Below are positions 34,057-46,499 of a stretch of 64,000 nt of DNA, one piece after another. Below the pieces are notes generated by a model, which did not search any database, was not told the origin of the DNA, and saw only the letters and a list, made by a program, of their open reading frames with translations. Position numbers and translations under genes: made by a program. Numbering within the stretch: the stretch's first letter is position 1; the number at the start of each line of letters is the position of its first letter. Source of the DNA: Pleurodeles waltl (Eukaryota; Chordata; Amphibia; Caudata; Salamandridae); the NCBI RefSeq assembly GCF_031143425.1, contig NC_090444.1, positions 1,347,204,323 to 1,347,268,322 of the forward strand, in the 5' to 3' direction.

Positions 34057-35830
34057 TCCTTTGACAAACTGTGAGTATGGAAGACTTGTACTGTGAAAAT
34101 CCTTGTTAAGTCCTATTAGGAGACATAGCATTTTGCTTTGAAAACTGTAATTTTCTATACATTTGCAGCTTTATGACTAGATGCATGTTGGTTTCTATGT
34201 GGTAAAGCGTACACTCTGCACAGTAGGCCTGTGCTGGATATGGTGACAACCCAATGATAATGGCTACAAGCTATATTGATATGCAGGGAATTGTTATGCC
34301 CAGTGCCATCAGTCTGAACTCTTAATTATGAAAAGTTATTACAAAGGCAAAATGCTTGGCTTATATATTGTGAAAAGCAGATGATTAAACCAATAGTTGT
34401 CTACATTTGGATTGTTATCACATTGTGTTACAGGCCATAGAATAGTATTTGGTTATACGTAATCTCACAGATTTGCCTAATAGGCAATTGTTTTAGTGTT
34501 GGTCGCTCACTCTGACAAACCCTGGGAGTAGAACTGAACTGTGGTGATTCTTGTTAGGCCATATTGAGAGGGGTTGAATATTGTTTTGCCAACAGTAATG
34601 TTGTACATATTTGTAATTTTATAAGTCTATACCATAAAAAATGTCACTTCAGTAGACCTAGGTTGTACCTACTGGCAAGCCATTGGTACAGGCTAGAGGC
34701 CTTTGTGGTTTACTGGGAAGAGTTATGTCATATTCCTTTGGTGCAATGTGTTTACAATGAGAAGTTATGACAAAGCAAGTAGGCCTTTTTTACTTATTGC
34801 ATTTCTAAAAGGCAATAGGCTTTTAAGGGTGATTTGTTATTAAATTGTGCTAAAACCTGTCAGCATGTATTTTGTTGATGGAATCTCACAAATTCCTGTC
34901 ATAGATAAGGGTTTAGTGGATGTGAGACACCTGAACAAACCATTGGAGTAAACGATTTGCACTTTGATAATCCTGATTAGGCTCTATTAGTAGGAATTTT
35001 AGATTGTTTTAACAGCTACATTTTATACATATTCGTAGTGTTACTATAGTATCCATAATGGTTGGTTTGTGGGAAGGCGTCTATGTCTAAGTTATTTACG
35101 GTGACAAGCCATTTATATAGGTTATAGGCCTGATTGTTTGTAATGTAAAGTTATGATAGGCAGCATGCCTGACATATTGATAGAGCAAAGTACATGTTAA
35201 AATCAATAGGCATTTAAGGGTAGATTGTTATTACTGTGTGTTAAAGCCTACTGATAGGCATTTTGTTGCATGGAATCTTACAGATTACCATTGTAGGTAA
35301 GTGTTTTGATGCTGGTCACCCCCTCTGACAAACCATAGTTACAGAAGATTAGTACTGCCAGAATCCTCTTTGGGCCTACTTATGATCGATAGTATTTTGA
35401 TTTGGCAACTGTAATTTTGTATACTCTGTGATTCTGTATGCCTGACGGTTGCCTTGTGGGAAAGCTTACGCTCAGTACAGGAGGCCTCAATTGGTTGTGG
35501 TGACAGGCCATTCATAACAGCTACAGGCCCACTTGATTCACTGGGAAGAATTATTTCTGTTGCCACAGGTCTGATCTGTTATTTATGAAAATGTATGATA
35601 AATGCATTAGGCCTGACATGTTGATTAGGAAAAGCATATGTTAACATCAATAGACATTTAAGGGTGGATTTGTAGTTCTCTGTATTAAAGCTTATAAAGA
35701 GGTATGTTGTTACGTAAAATGTCACAAATTACCTTTGTAGGGAATTCATTTTGTATTGGTTGCTTCCTATGATAAATCGTAGTGAGAGAAGATTTGCACT
35801 GCAATACTTCTTGCAAGAATCTCTTCTTAG
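34057..35830. repeat. Four diverged ~427-bp tandem monomers plus a partial fifth
   Basis: Homologous starts (TGACAAACC-type) fall at 34062, 34513, 34933, 35326 and 35770, giving periods of about 451, 420, 393 and 444. The same internal order recurs in each: AATCCTNNTTAGGC, TTTTG..AACTGTAATTTT, TGGGAA.GCNTA, GGTGACAAGCCAT, TACAGGC, GAA.AGTTATGA, ATTTAAGGGTGGATT, AGCCTAT..AGGCATTTTGTTG and GGAATCTCACAGATT. Divergence is substantial, so the array is old. It directly follows the minisatellite. Confidence 0.8.
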
Positions 35831-35882
35831 TGGTTTGCCAGGATCTTGTAACACAACCAATCATTAAACAATACACACTTCC

Positions 35883-36500
35883 TGTTGGACCTGGTCCATG
35901 TTACTCGGCCAACCCCAAACCTTTAGCCTTCCTCCTATTTTTTCTGACCTCCTTTTGTTGGCTCTAGGACTCTGAGCACATTATCACTGCTGACCAGTGC
36001 TAAAGCATATGTGCTCTCCCTTCTAAATTTGGTATCATTGGCTTACACTTAATTGGCACATTTAATCTACCTGTAAGTCCCTTGAACAGTGGTATCCTTA
36101 TACCCAGGGCCTGTAAATTAAATGCTACTAGTGGGCCTGCAGCGCAGCTTGCACTGCCCACAGAAGAAGCAGCATTCTAAACCTGTCTCAGGCCTGCTAC
36201 CGCAGGGCCTGCGTGCACAGTTTAATGCCACATGGACCTGGCATCTAAATTTACTTGCCAGGCCTGGAACTCCCCTTTGACTACATATAAGTCACCCCTA
36301 AGGTAGGCCATATCTAGCCCTATGGGCAGGGTGCTGTGTAGGTAAAAGACAGGGCATGTGCCTGGTTGTGTGGCCTGTCCTGGTAGTGACAAACAGCCTC
36401 TCTTCTTAATCTTCCAATCATCCTCTTAGTTATCGGTTTAGAGCTATGACACCCTACGAGTTATAATGTAATTATAAAATGGTATAGAGTAACATAAACA
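35883..36500 (+). mobile_element. LTR fragment related to the solo LTR at 59.6 kb
   Basis: It starts TGTTGGACCTGG and shares in order, with the LTR at 59639: TTTTTCTGACCTC, TTGGCT-TAGGACTCT, CTGACCAGTGCTAAAG, TAATT(T)ACCTRTAAGTCCC, AAATGCTACTAGTGGGCCTG and CAGGCCTGC. It fades near 36500 with no right terminus. The right boundary is approximate. Confidence 0.7.
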
Positions 36501-37236
36501 TTTTTATGCATTTCTAGAATCATACACATTTCACTGTAAGAAAGTATGGTGCTCTCTAATAAATACATCCCTAAAGCCCCTAACAGTCCAAAACCAGGTC
36601 AAACCCCCCATGATCTAAAAAACACAAAGCAGATCACAGTGATCTCTTGAATTACAGATCAATCATCAGCCTGCCATGCCTGGGAAAACCACTGGGAAAT
36701 ATGTTTGAAGAATAGCTTATATCACATATTGCCAAGAATGATATTCTAGCACTTTGCCAATTCTGTTTGCACAAGAAAGGCACTACATATTGGATAAGGG
36801 CAAAGCCTGCCTCTTTATCCTTTTCTGTTTATCACCCTCAGTGCTGTTGACAATCACAGTCTTGTTCAGAATCTTGAATGTTGCATGTGCTTTGGTGAAA
36901 AAGTGCTGAAACGCTTCACGTCATTCCTTACAGACATGCACTAACTTGTTAGAATCATACAACTACCTCTAGCCCAACTAAAATCACCTGCTGAGTTCCT
37001 TGTGGTTTTTTATTTGCTCTTATACTGTTCAACATGTACGTGGAGCTGCTGAGAATTCTGATATTGAAAATTGTCAGCAAGGTCCACCAATACACTGAGA
37101 ACACCCCCATTTACCTGAAAGCAAACTTGCTCCTTGAGGTTCTCACTCTGAAGGACTACTTGACAAAGCTACGTCTGGATGGCACTGAATTTCCTTCTCA
37201 TCCAAGAGATGACTGAATGTATTCTTCTTCAGATAC

Positions 37237-37434
37237 ATCAGAATTACTAACTCAAAAAGGAATGGTTAATTGGACTACAGCTGGGTGGCTTCAGTCCATC
37301 ATCAAATTAAGTAAACTCTCTTGGCTTCTTGATCATCAGACTTACTAACTCAAATAGGAATCGTTAATTGGACTACAATTGGGTGGCTTCAGTCCCTCAT
37401 CATCAAATTAAGTAAGTTATCTTAGCTTTGTGAT
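37237..37434. repeat. 98-bp tandem duplication
   Basis: TTACTAACTCAAA starts at 37244 and 37342. GGTTAATTGGACTACA, GGGTGGCTTCAGTCC and CATCAAATTAAGTAA follow in both copies with a few differences. Confidence 0.85.
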
Positions 37435-37497
37435 CCACAATAACCTACTAGTGGCATCCCCTATCAACCACACTTTAAGGGCTGATAGAGACACTTT

Positions 37498-38127
37498 GGG
37501 CCTCATTCTGACTTTGGCGGGCGGCGGAGGCCGCCTGCCAAAGTACCGCCATCAGAATACCGCTGCGCGGTCAAAAGACCGCCGCGGTAATTCTGAGTTT
37601 CCCGCTGGGCTGGCAGGCGACTGCCAGAAGGCCGCCCGCCAGCCCAGCGGGAAACCCCCTTCCACGAGGATGCCGGCTCCGAATGGAGCCGGCGGAGTGG
37701 AAAGGGTGCGACGGGTGCAGTTGCACCCGTCGCGATTTTCAGTGTCTGCTATGCAGACACTGAAAATCTTGGTGGGGCCCTGTTAGGGGGCCCCTGCAGT
37801 GCCCATGCCATTGGCATGGGCACTGCAGGGGCCCCCAGGGGCCCCACGACACCCGTTACCGCCAACCAGGTTCTGGCGGTCAAAACCGCCAGAACCAGGC
37901 TGGCGGTAAGGGGGTCGGAATCCCCATGGCGGCGCTGCCTGCAGCGCCGCCATGGAGGATTCCTCAGGCCAGGGGAAAACCGGCGGGAAACCGCCGGTTT
38001 CCCTTTTCTGACCGCGGCTTTACCGCCGCGGTCAGAATTGGCCTGGATGCACCGCCAGCCTGTTGGCGGTGGCTTCCGCGGTCCCCGGCCCTGGCGGTCC
38101 ATGACCGCCAGGGTCGTAATGACCCCC
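37498..38127. mobile_element. Palindrome-cascade MITE (copy P1)
   Basis: Ends are GGGCCTCATTCTGAC and TCGTAATGACCCCC. TTT flanks both sides (37495-37497, 38128-38130). The 630-bp interior is a series of consecutive GC-rich hairpins, for example GCCGGCTCC...GGAGCCGGC, GCGACGGGTGCA...TGCACCCGTCGC, AGTGTCTGC...GCAGACACT and CCCCTGCAGTGCCCATGCCA with its complement. It has no real coding capacity; the open frames on both strands are shadows of the palindromes. It sits inside the LINE relic. A PIF/Harbinger-type origin is inferred from the 3-bp duplication. Confidence 0.8.
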
Positions 38128-38420
38128 TTTGTCTCTAAAAAAATCTAAAATATTTTGTGTCACCATCCAATTTTTTGCCTACTAGTCCAGGCACTTATTA
38201 GCCACCCAACATATAATGGCACACTTGTAGAATTATCAAATAAATGCTCTCTCGACTTCTGTGATCCTTCGTGAAGCTAATAGTTTAGGGTCAGACGCCA
38301 GAAAATGTGACCAGCTCACCCTGGTCCTGAAAGAACGGCATCAACACCACCTTGAAGCCAGAATCTAGTTTAAAATTGCATTTTGCTCAGCCCACCTATC
38401 TATGATCTACCTTAACAATC

Positions 38421-40996
38421 TCAGGAATAACAAAAACACAGAAGAAGTAAAGATATACTCAGACAAGAGTTGAAAAAATTAAAAACCAGATATGATCTTC
38501 TCTCGTTCAGCCACATCGCTTTTTAATTCCTTTCCAACCGAATTGATATAATAAGAAGACGTTCCCATATTTCTGTTAAGGATTAAACGCAAAGAAGGTT
38601 TGTTGAATTTACTCAAAGAAAAGGTCACTCTTCTCACTAGCCACTCTTCCACCGTGCACAGATTGGTATAGGTGAAAGGTGACATGTCTCCATAAGAGGG
38701 GTAGAAAAGTTAATTGACATTCTTGTAGGTCTTCAGAGATTAGCAAGGCATAAAACTCATCCTGACAACTGGAAGGAGAAAAGAGCCAGGCAATGGTATT
38801 CAGAATTAGAAGCCAGAAGAAGGTTTCATTTGCAAGGAGCAAAAATTTTAGCAAAGAGTGAGGGACGTGATGACAAATATGGAAACTAATACATTGGGAC
38901 ACAATCTTCACTTGGGAATGCTTCCTTACATATGGCACTAAGAGGAACTGACATAAAAAAGACACTGCTCATCTTGGATTGGAATCTCTGTTAACAGTTT
39001 AAGCTAAGTTATTTAAATAGTAAATGAAGAAGCAATTCAAGTTTGACATTTCTTAACCAGTGCTGCATTTCTCAATACTGCCATCCACAACTGGCATTCC
39101 AGGCAGCTTCACAGAGCACCCCTCCTAGAAGCCTGCAGCACAGACATCAGGTCGGCATGACAATACACGCTCCATTAATCCTTTGGCTCAGTTCTAAGAG
39201 CAAATATAACAGTTTCACGTAAAAACGTTAAAAAGTATGGTCCTATCCAACAGCACCTGAATTCTGAATCTTGTATACCATTCTGACCTCTCTTGTGACT
39301 CTTCAACCTCCTTCTGTATCCATTATACCTCCACCTTTTGGCCCTCTAATGACTCCCCATTCCCATATTTATCCTTTTCCCTGCCTACCTGCTTACCTAA
39401 GTACCTCCTATAACAATTTCTACCCTGCCTGCTAACTCCTTCTAACTTCATTTATGCTGCTTCCACATTTACTCTCTTCACTCCTCGCTTAGCCCTTCGC
39501 CCGCTCACCCTCTCACCCTTATTAATTGCCATTTTCAATCTTCCATTTCCATATTTTTTTTTGCAATGTGAGGTGACTTATGTGCCAGAAAACATTGTTT
39601 TTTCTTAGCAGGATCTGGCTATCACTGTCATAATAGTGTCCCGTCCTTGGAATATCGTGGACCCTTGACATAGTTGTGGTTGTCTGTTACAAAACGGTAG
39701 CAAGAGTGGTTTCCATCCTCAACTTATTGTGCCCAAAAGCTGTTTTTTTCATGAAAATGAGAATCTTCTGTTTAAAAGAATTGAGCTTATATTTTCAAAA
39801 GTCATTCTTGCGTTTTTGCAAAATGTCTTTATTTCTAGAATCTTGCAAGCTGATTTTTTAGACAAACCGATCGTAGGATTAATTTGTGCTGAGCCTTGAG
39901 CGGCTTAATGCTGTTTTTTATTGCATTGCCACTGGGTACCGTTACTGCTGTGGCTGTTATTCATGACTTGTTTGAAGGCGTCTCATCATCGGCATTGATA
40001 AACCTTTTCCCTTATTATTACTGCTGCTGTTTTGAGCCTTATCTTGTGTGATTGGTATCATCTGTACGTTGTATGTTTCTGTAATCTATAATTAATTGAG
40101 TATTGCCATTTCTGTATGATTGTAAGACTGTCTCGCCCTGCCGTTTACAGCCTGTGATTGTGAAATATATATATATGTTTTTCATGCATTACTTTCAAGT
40201 AGATTGTCCAGGCGAAATAAACATTTGTGTGTGACCCTCCAACAATGTTAGAGAGGATACGCCTTACCTGACATTTACCACAACATTGTTGTAATTTGTA
40301 CTGCCTTTTAAGGGTTAAGGACCTCCGATTTGTAGGATTGTAGGCAAATTATGTATGTTGTAAAATGCACCATGTGATTTTGTTTTTCTAAATCAGTGTC
40401 CCCCAGTACAGTTGAAGAGAAGTGTTTATCCCCGACAGTTTTAAAGTTCACCACTCACCACTGTTTGGTGCAGTGCCTCAGTGTTGCATAGTTATTGGTC
40501 TGTCTTATTCAAACAAAACAAAAACACACACAAATGTCATAGTTTGCAAAATGACACTCCAGTAAAACAGATACATCTTTTGCTGTCGAGCAAATTTTAA
40601 ATTCAACAATATGGATTACTTGCAGCTCCACACTGAATACCCAGCACACACAGGCCGAATTATGAGAAAGCCAAACCTATAAAATACCAACCTTCCACTT
40701 TGTTAAGAGTCGCAGCCCATACGTATATCGGTTACAGCTGAACTATTGATTGTTTTTTTCGAATTTCTTTGCAACGTATTGAAATTATGACATGATACTT
40801 AGGAATATGTGTTTAGTTCCACAAGAACACAAAAGTGAAATCGAAGAGTTTCCGAAACAGCATCTGCTGGTTTATTCTCAGCCCAGACGCTTGCCAAAGC
40901 CACGAAGCTCGTCCACTTGTGGTTGTGGCATGGCAACTTTAAAGGGGCCAGACAGAAAGTGAGTGATTTGAAAAATACAACCAGGTCACTAAGAAT
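38421..40996. other. Unannotated DNA with pyrimidine-rich and AT-rich parts
   Basis: Minus-strand frames at 38965-38609 and 38685-38479 overlap in different phases and look somewhat protein-like, but I recognise nothing in them. 39230-39540 is C/T-rich. A short TATATATA run lies near 40171. No gene is supported. Confidence 0.45.
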
Positions 40997-40999
40997 TAA

Positions 41000-41922
41000 G
41001 GGGCATATTTATACTCCGTTTGCGCCAAATTTGCGTCGTTTTTTTCGACGCAAATTCGGCGCAAAACTAACGCCATATTTATACTTTGGCGTTAGACGCG
41101 TCTAGCGCCAAAGTATGAGGAAAGAGCGTCATTTTTTTGCGTGAACGCCTTCCTTGCGTTAATGAGATGCAAGGTAGGCGTTCCCGTCTAAAAAAATGAC
41201 TGCGACGCAAATGCGTCGTATTTATACTCCCGGGGAAAAATCACGCCCGGTAGTGGGCGGGGCAAAAAACCCCGCATTTGCGCCTCTTTTTAACGCCTGG
41301 GTCAGGGCAGGCGTTAAGGGACCTGTGGGCTCAAAATGAGCCCACAGCTGCCCTCCCATGCCCCCAGGGACCCCCCCTGCCACCCTTGCCCCCCCCAGGA
41401 GGACACCCAAGGATGGAGGGACCCATCCCAGGGACATTCAGGTAAGTTCAGGTAAGTATATATATATTTTTTTTTTATTTATTTTTTTGGCATGGGGGGC
41501 CTGATTTGTGCCCCCCTACATGCCACAATGCCCAATGACCATGCCCAGGGGACATAAGTCCCCTGGGCATGGCCATTGGGCAAGGGGGCATGACTCCTGT
41601 CTTTACTAAGACAGGAGTCATGTAAATGGTGTCTGGGCGTCGTTAAAAATGGCGCAAATCGGGTGGAGGCGATTTTTTTGCGTCAACCTGACTTGCACCA
41701 TTTTAAGACGCCCTAACGCCATTTTTCCCTACGCCGGCGCTGCCTGGTGTACGTGGTTTTTTTCCACGCACACCAGGCAGCGCAGGTCTGCTAGCGCCGG
41801 CTAACGCCATTCAATAAATACGGCGCCCGCATGGCGCTTCAGAATGGCGTTAGCCGGCGCTAAACTTTTTGACGCTAAACTGCGTTAGCGCAGTTTACCG
41901 TCAAAAAGTATAAATACGGCCC
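41000..41922 (+). mobile_element. Harbinger-like MITE, family A (intact copy A2)
   Basis: Termini GGGGCATATTTATACTCC and GTATAAATACGGCCC are inverted repeats with a few mismatches. TAA flanks both sides (40997-40999, 41923-41925), a textbook 3-bp PIF/Harbinger duplication. The 923-bp body is mostly hairpins, including TTTGCGTCG...CGACGCAAA, CCAATGACCATGCCCAGGGG with its partner and ACTCCTGTCTT-ACTAAGACAGGAGT. There is no transposase. It is the best-preserved member of the family in the window. Confidence 0.85.
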
Positions 41923-41925
41923 TAA

Positions 41926-42756
41926 ATGTGCAAGCAGATGAAACGATCCCTTGAGTTTAGGCGTATCGAAAACTGCCATTTCAAGCCTCAGACAAAAGGA
42001 TATTATTTGTTTTTAACATTTTATTTTATTTATTTATAGAGAGCTCCCTGCAAATCTAATTGTCTTTAGAAGCCCGAACATGAATCGGCTGCTTTTGCAT
42101 GAGGTGTATTGGGCTTCTTGACAGAAAGATCAATGTTTTCAACTTCGCGTTTTCAAAGATGATATGTTTTATAGGTTAAGATGATTTTTTGTTTGGCGCA
42201 TTTGTGTGGTTTTACATGTGGATGGGGGTGTGAGTGGGTTTGTAGATGGGTTACAAGAATACGATGACTGAGTTCATGGATGAATGAAGTGATTATGTAC
42301 ATGGCTAACCAAAGGGTGAGTTCATTCATTGATGAGTAGTCTTAAAAGGCAACTGTATTAGTTAATGGATGGATGAATTGGTTAACTCGTGGATTGATAA
42401 TAAGTTAGAACATGGATTGACACTGACAGGTGACTCCAAACCTAAATACTGCGGATTCACACAATAATAAACATAGTGTTGTAACCTTGCCGTGAATTAC
42501 TAGTGCCAGGAATTTTCACAATATACATATTGAATTACCAACATTATTAACGAGCATAAATTACATATTAGTTGGCAACCACTGGTCCAGGAGATTCTAC
42601 AATGTGTCGAGAACTATCGCCAATATGCCAAGGCAAGCATCATGGAGACGTGGGCACCATCGTCCCCAGAGTACCCCCCCTCATTTAATTAGATTTGTCA
42701 CAGTAATCAGTAATCATTGGTTTATGGCTAAAATTTGCCCTGTCACTCAGCAATAC
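41926..42756. other. Unannotated DNA with a degenerate TGGA/TGAA-rich patch
   Basis: 42220-42420 contains scattered GGATGGATGAATT and GTTCATGGATGAATGAA phrases, the remains of a tetranucleotide repeat. I see no gene. Confidence 0.5.
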
Positions 42757-42759
42757 ATA

Positions 42760-43271
42760 GGGCCTCATTTACAAGGCCCTTGCGCTGCTGCAGCGTCATT
42801 TTTTATGATGCTGCAGCAGTGCTAAAACAACTCCAAATCTACAAAGTGAGTCTAGATGCCTCTAGCATCACTTTTCACCCTTGGGTGCCAGCAATGATAT
42901 GCAAGGTGGGCGTTCCCAGGCAAAAAGCCATGCAGAACTGATGCAGTGAAATTCACAACATTTCACTTCATCATTCTGAGCCTTCACTGCCTCAGAATTT
43001 TACCGCCTAGGTGGTAAAAGTGATTCATTGTTTTTGTTTATGGGGGCCTCCTTACATTGCTGGAGTAGTATCAATTTTTTAAGGCTAGTCCAGCGATGTG
43101 TGACTTTAGCACCACAGATGAGTCAGAATTTCTGACGCATCTGTGAAAACCTGTGCCATGGAGCTCTGTGTTGTTAATACAGTTCATCAATGGCGTGTTA
43201 GGTGGTCGCAGGACAGCACAAGAAATCTGACGCATCGGAGCTGATGCGTCAGATTCTTGTAAATGAGGCCC
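42760..43271. mobile_element. Harbinger-like MITE, family D
   Basis: Perfect 16-bp terminal inverted repeats GGGCCTCATTTACAAG and CTTGTAAATGAGGCCC enclose 512 bp of hairpin-rich DNA (for example CTGCTGCAGCGTCAT with its partner, and AATCTGACGCATC...GATGCGTCAGATT). Flanks are ATA on the left and TTA on the right, compatible with a mutated TWA-type duplication. Confidence 0.85.
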
Positions 43272-43274
43272 TTA

Positions 43275-44392
43275 GTGGTTGTTCAGGTTTGCACCATCAC
43301 TCCTTCATCTTAGATGTTTGCTCTGTTTTGCAGTCAGAAATATTGAGCATTGAGAATAGATTTATAATACGAACTAGAAAATATGGATGCATGGGCACAT
43401 TTACAGTCATCATTACTCCTAGCATGTGTTCAGTTCAGTACAATCACTAATTAATTATTAGTGTATGTGGAGTTCTATCATTCACCTATCCTCTGTACCG
43501 ACCAGTATTTGCACGAACACTCAGTAATACTGGTACAGTATTTCAGGTCGTTTCTAGAGGTCCCTCTGAAGTCAGTGGGGAATGTAAATTCCTCAGGTCA
43601 TTATTAAAGGTCTGTTGAACTCTGGCATCAGTTTACAAATGCTAAGTGACCTGAAAAGCCTCTCCCTCCTCACATCAGACAAAATAAAAATGTACTTTCT
43701 CTATGACATCGATTTTATTACATGTAAAAGCTCTGCAACCAGAAATCAGTGCAAGTAAAATAAGTTGTGTGTATTGTATTTTGTAAACAGTGTCTTCATA
43801 CAAGCATTTAATAAAAGATAAGACAGTATGTAATCAGGAAAGAACTATCGAGCCAGCATGGCCCTGAGTGTTCGGTTGAAGGAGCATCGTAGAGCTCCCT
43901 GGTTAGGTGTACTGATGAAGTTGGACCCCACGAGCCAATAAATGCAACTATTTAGATTGTATTGTTCCAAAATATCTTAAAGGAAAACTGACTATGCATA
44001 GCTCCACCAAGACCCTCACACTCTTGCCATATGATTAGCCATATTGCTGGTAAAGTGTCATGACCTGCGTATCTAGGTTTCATATTTTTAAGAAACCTAT
44101 GGTATGGTCTAGGATGAATCCCCAGTCAGTTCTTTATTTAACATCACCTGCACAGTCACTTAGTTTATGATTGTTCCTGAAATTGTAGTTAAATGTACAA
44201 AACATTTACTTTATGCTGCTGCCCCTAACTAGTACCAGTGCCTTCCCTTGGTCCTCATGCATACAATTCTTAGTTGTGTTTATTTCAAAGTTAGTTTTTC
44301 CACCCATCTTAACATAGTTAATTACCAGAAGAATATAAATGTTTATGATGTTTAACAAAGCCTTTTATATCTCTTCCTCCTATACAACAGCT
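43275..44392. other. Unannotated spacer
   Basis: I see no supported gene, RNA or repeat boundary. Confidence 0.5.
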
Positions 44393-45660
44393 TGTTAGAC
44401 CTGTAAGCCTTAGGATGGTCTTCCCCCATACTTTTGACCTATTTACCACCATTTCGCTGTTGAAACTCGTTTTTGTTGGCCTTAGGCCTCTGTGCACTTG
44501 ACTACTTGCAACCGAATATGCTGTGTTCTGCTTTCACACAAAGGGCTTGTCACCTCCATATTTTTGCTGCAGCGAACCTTGCGCCGGGGGTGGGGAGTCA
44601 CAAAATTTCGCGCACTTCAAATAGAAACCCCTGGAAACTTTTCCCAACTTCAAAGATGGGACCAGGTTTAAAAATAGGGCCCTCAGACCCACTCTTCTGT
44701 TCATTCTATGGACCCATGAAAGGACTATCAGAGCACTGGCTGGTGCTGTGGCCTGCTGTGTACTCAATAAGGCAAGCCTGGAGCCTGACTTGAACCCTTA
44801 GAGGTTTGCTCTGCCGCTTGAGCCCTGCTTCATCACCAAGGGCCAGATGTAGCAAGGTGCGAATTTGCGATTCAGAAATTGCGAGTCAGTGCGACTCGCA
44901 ATTTCTAAATCGCTAATTCGGATGCAGAACGTTGTCTCAGACATCGTCTGCGACTCGCAATGGGGTCGCAAAGACCCACCTCATAAATATTAATGAGGTG
45001 GGTCGCATTTTGCGACCCCATAGCGAGTCCCTGCACTCACAGGGATGGTGGCCTGCTGAAGTCAGCAGACCTCCATGTCTGTGACTGCTTTTTCAATAAA
45101 GCAGTTTTTTTTTATTTTGCAGCCCGTTTTCCTTCCCTTTTGCAAATGAGTTACCACCAGTGTGACACTGGTGGTAACTGAGAATTGCTTTGCGACCGCA
45201 TTCGCGGTCACAAAGCAATTCTGCATTGCGATGCGAGTCGTAAATAGGAAGAGAACACCCCTTCCTATTTGCGAGTCGCATTCACAATTTGCGAGTCGGT
45301 ACCGACTCGCAAATTGTGAATGTGCATCGCAGAAGGCTGTTTGCATGGCGTAAACTGCGATTTTCGCAGTTTGCACCATGCAAACGGCTTCCTACATCTG
45401 GCCCCTAATGCCAGGACTACCGAAGTGACTCTAAGGCCTAGTTTGCTGGCCTCCTGTTCAGAGCCACAGGGATAGAAGAGGTTCCCACCATCTTCACCCC
45501 ACCCCTTACAGTCATCTTGGTGCCTGGAACAAAACAGAGGCTGCAGGACTCCCTGCGTGCATACAACAGGAAGCTCAATAAGATTAGGGATTTCTTCAAG
45601 GGAACACCTCACTGGGGCCCCTGTCGCGGATTTGCCCAGTAATGATGTGCAGAACAAGTA
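44393..45660 (+). mobile_element. Diverged LTR-like sequence interrupted by MITE E
   Basis: It starts TGTTAGACCTG and contains TTTTTGTTGGCCTTAGGCCTCT followed by GCACTTGACTACTTGC, positions corresponding to the start of the solo LTR at 59.6 kb. The sequence after MITE E (GCCAGGACTACCGAAGTGAC onward) appears to continue it. No right terminus is visible, and the end coordinate is a guess. Confidence 0.35.
44839..45405. mobile_element. Harbinger-like MITE, family E
   Basis: Terminal repeats GGGCCAGATGTAGCAAGG and CTACATCTGGCCCC. The interior is a dense set of short palindromes built on TTGCGA/TCGCAA, such as GCGAGTCGGTACCGACTCGC, TTACCACCAGTGTGACACTG and GCGACCGCATTCGCGGTC. The right flank is TAA. 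The left flank does not match cleanly, perhaps through mutation of the first base. It is non-coding. Confidence 0.8.
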
Positions 45661-46499
45661 GGTAAAAAAAAAATATGGGCATCCAATAGTAGTTTTGTTG
45701 AGACAGCAGTATTAATTAAACAGCCACAGGTCTAGCCATATTATTGCATAAGCGACTTTCTGCATGATAGTGATAACCATATGTTGTCAGCAGGAGTGTA
45801 GAGCTGCAGAGCACCTGCACTAACAAGAGGGGAGCACAACAGTAGCACCTCGTGGGGAGACCTTGTTTGGTCCCCCCCTGCGTACCATATGCTGAGGCAG
45901 CTATCTGCGAGCATGTCTGGTAGCTTCTGGCACCAGGGCAACTCTTATCTTAAAGCACAGCATGCCAGAAACTTAACCTTGTGTGAGGCGGCCCACCCAC
46001 GAAGGGGACGCAGGAAGGAGGGCGGTGCCTTCTCAGGGATCCCCCCGCCCACAGTAGCTGTAGGGCAGAGACGGTCTCTGTGATCCCTCTGTGCTATAGT
46101 AGGTTGCTGTCCTTTTGCAATGTTGAGACCAGGTATCCTCGCGGGGGAATCCAGTCCCGACCACCACTCTCTGTCTGCAGAGCCCTTCTGCTCCATGCTG
46201 GCTTCTCCCTGGGAATTCCGTCATGCCTAAGGTGAGTCTCTCCCGATGGAGAGGCTGCACTGGAGGCCCAAATACCGATGGTAAAGTCCAGGCAGAGTGC
46301 TTTCACCCACGCAGTCTCACAGCAACAGCGAAACGTCAAGAAGCCCTCAACACCAGTGAAGGTAGTCACAGATACAGTGTTTCTCCTGCACTAGGGAAAT
46401 AACCAAAAGCCCCCACCATGCGCTGATGAAGGGAGAACGGAGTTAAAATTGCAGTACTCTCCATGTGCTGGGTAGGAGAAGCCACGGGTGATCTACAGG
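45661..46499. other. Probable repeat-derived DNA, unassigned
   Basis: Composition and phrases resemble LTR leader sequence, and it may belong to the LTR on its right, but I cannot show a boundary. The overlapping short frames on both strands have no motifs. Confidence 0.35.

Larger units (their letters stand above)
36590..38420 (+). mobile_element. Old LINE reverse-transcriptase relic, split by MITE P1
   Basis: Fragmented translations follow the order of a CR1/L2-like RT. They are NYRSIISLPCLGKPLGN near 36655, a FCLHKKGTT-like motif-2 region near 36765, VPCGF-LF.LILFNMYVELL near 36995-37050, and VHQYTENTPIYLK near 37080-37120, where the YADDTQ motif would lie. Stops are frequent and every catalytic motif is altered. 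The assignment depends on motif order and spacing. The limits, especially on the right beyond P1, are uncertain. Confidence 0.5.

Noticed and set aside
33200..34131. Minus-strand frames of 87-172 codons rich in Cys, His, Ser, Thr and Leu
   Set aside because: They are translations of the AGAGTG minisatellite, with no start context or domain.
40171..40182. TATATATATA tract
   Set aside because: Too short and without context to call a promoter or meaningful microsatellite.
44839..45405. Regularly spaced short palindromes suggesting a CRISPR-like array
   Set aside because: There are no identical repeats with unique spacers. Terminal inverted repeats show a MITE.
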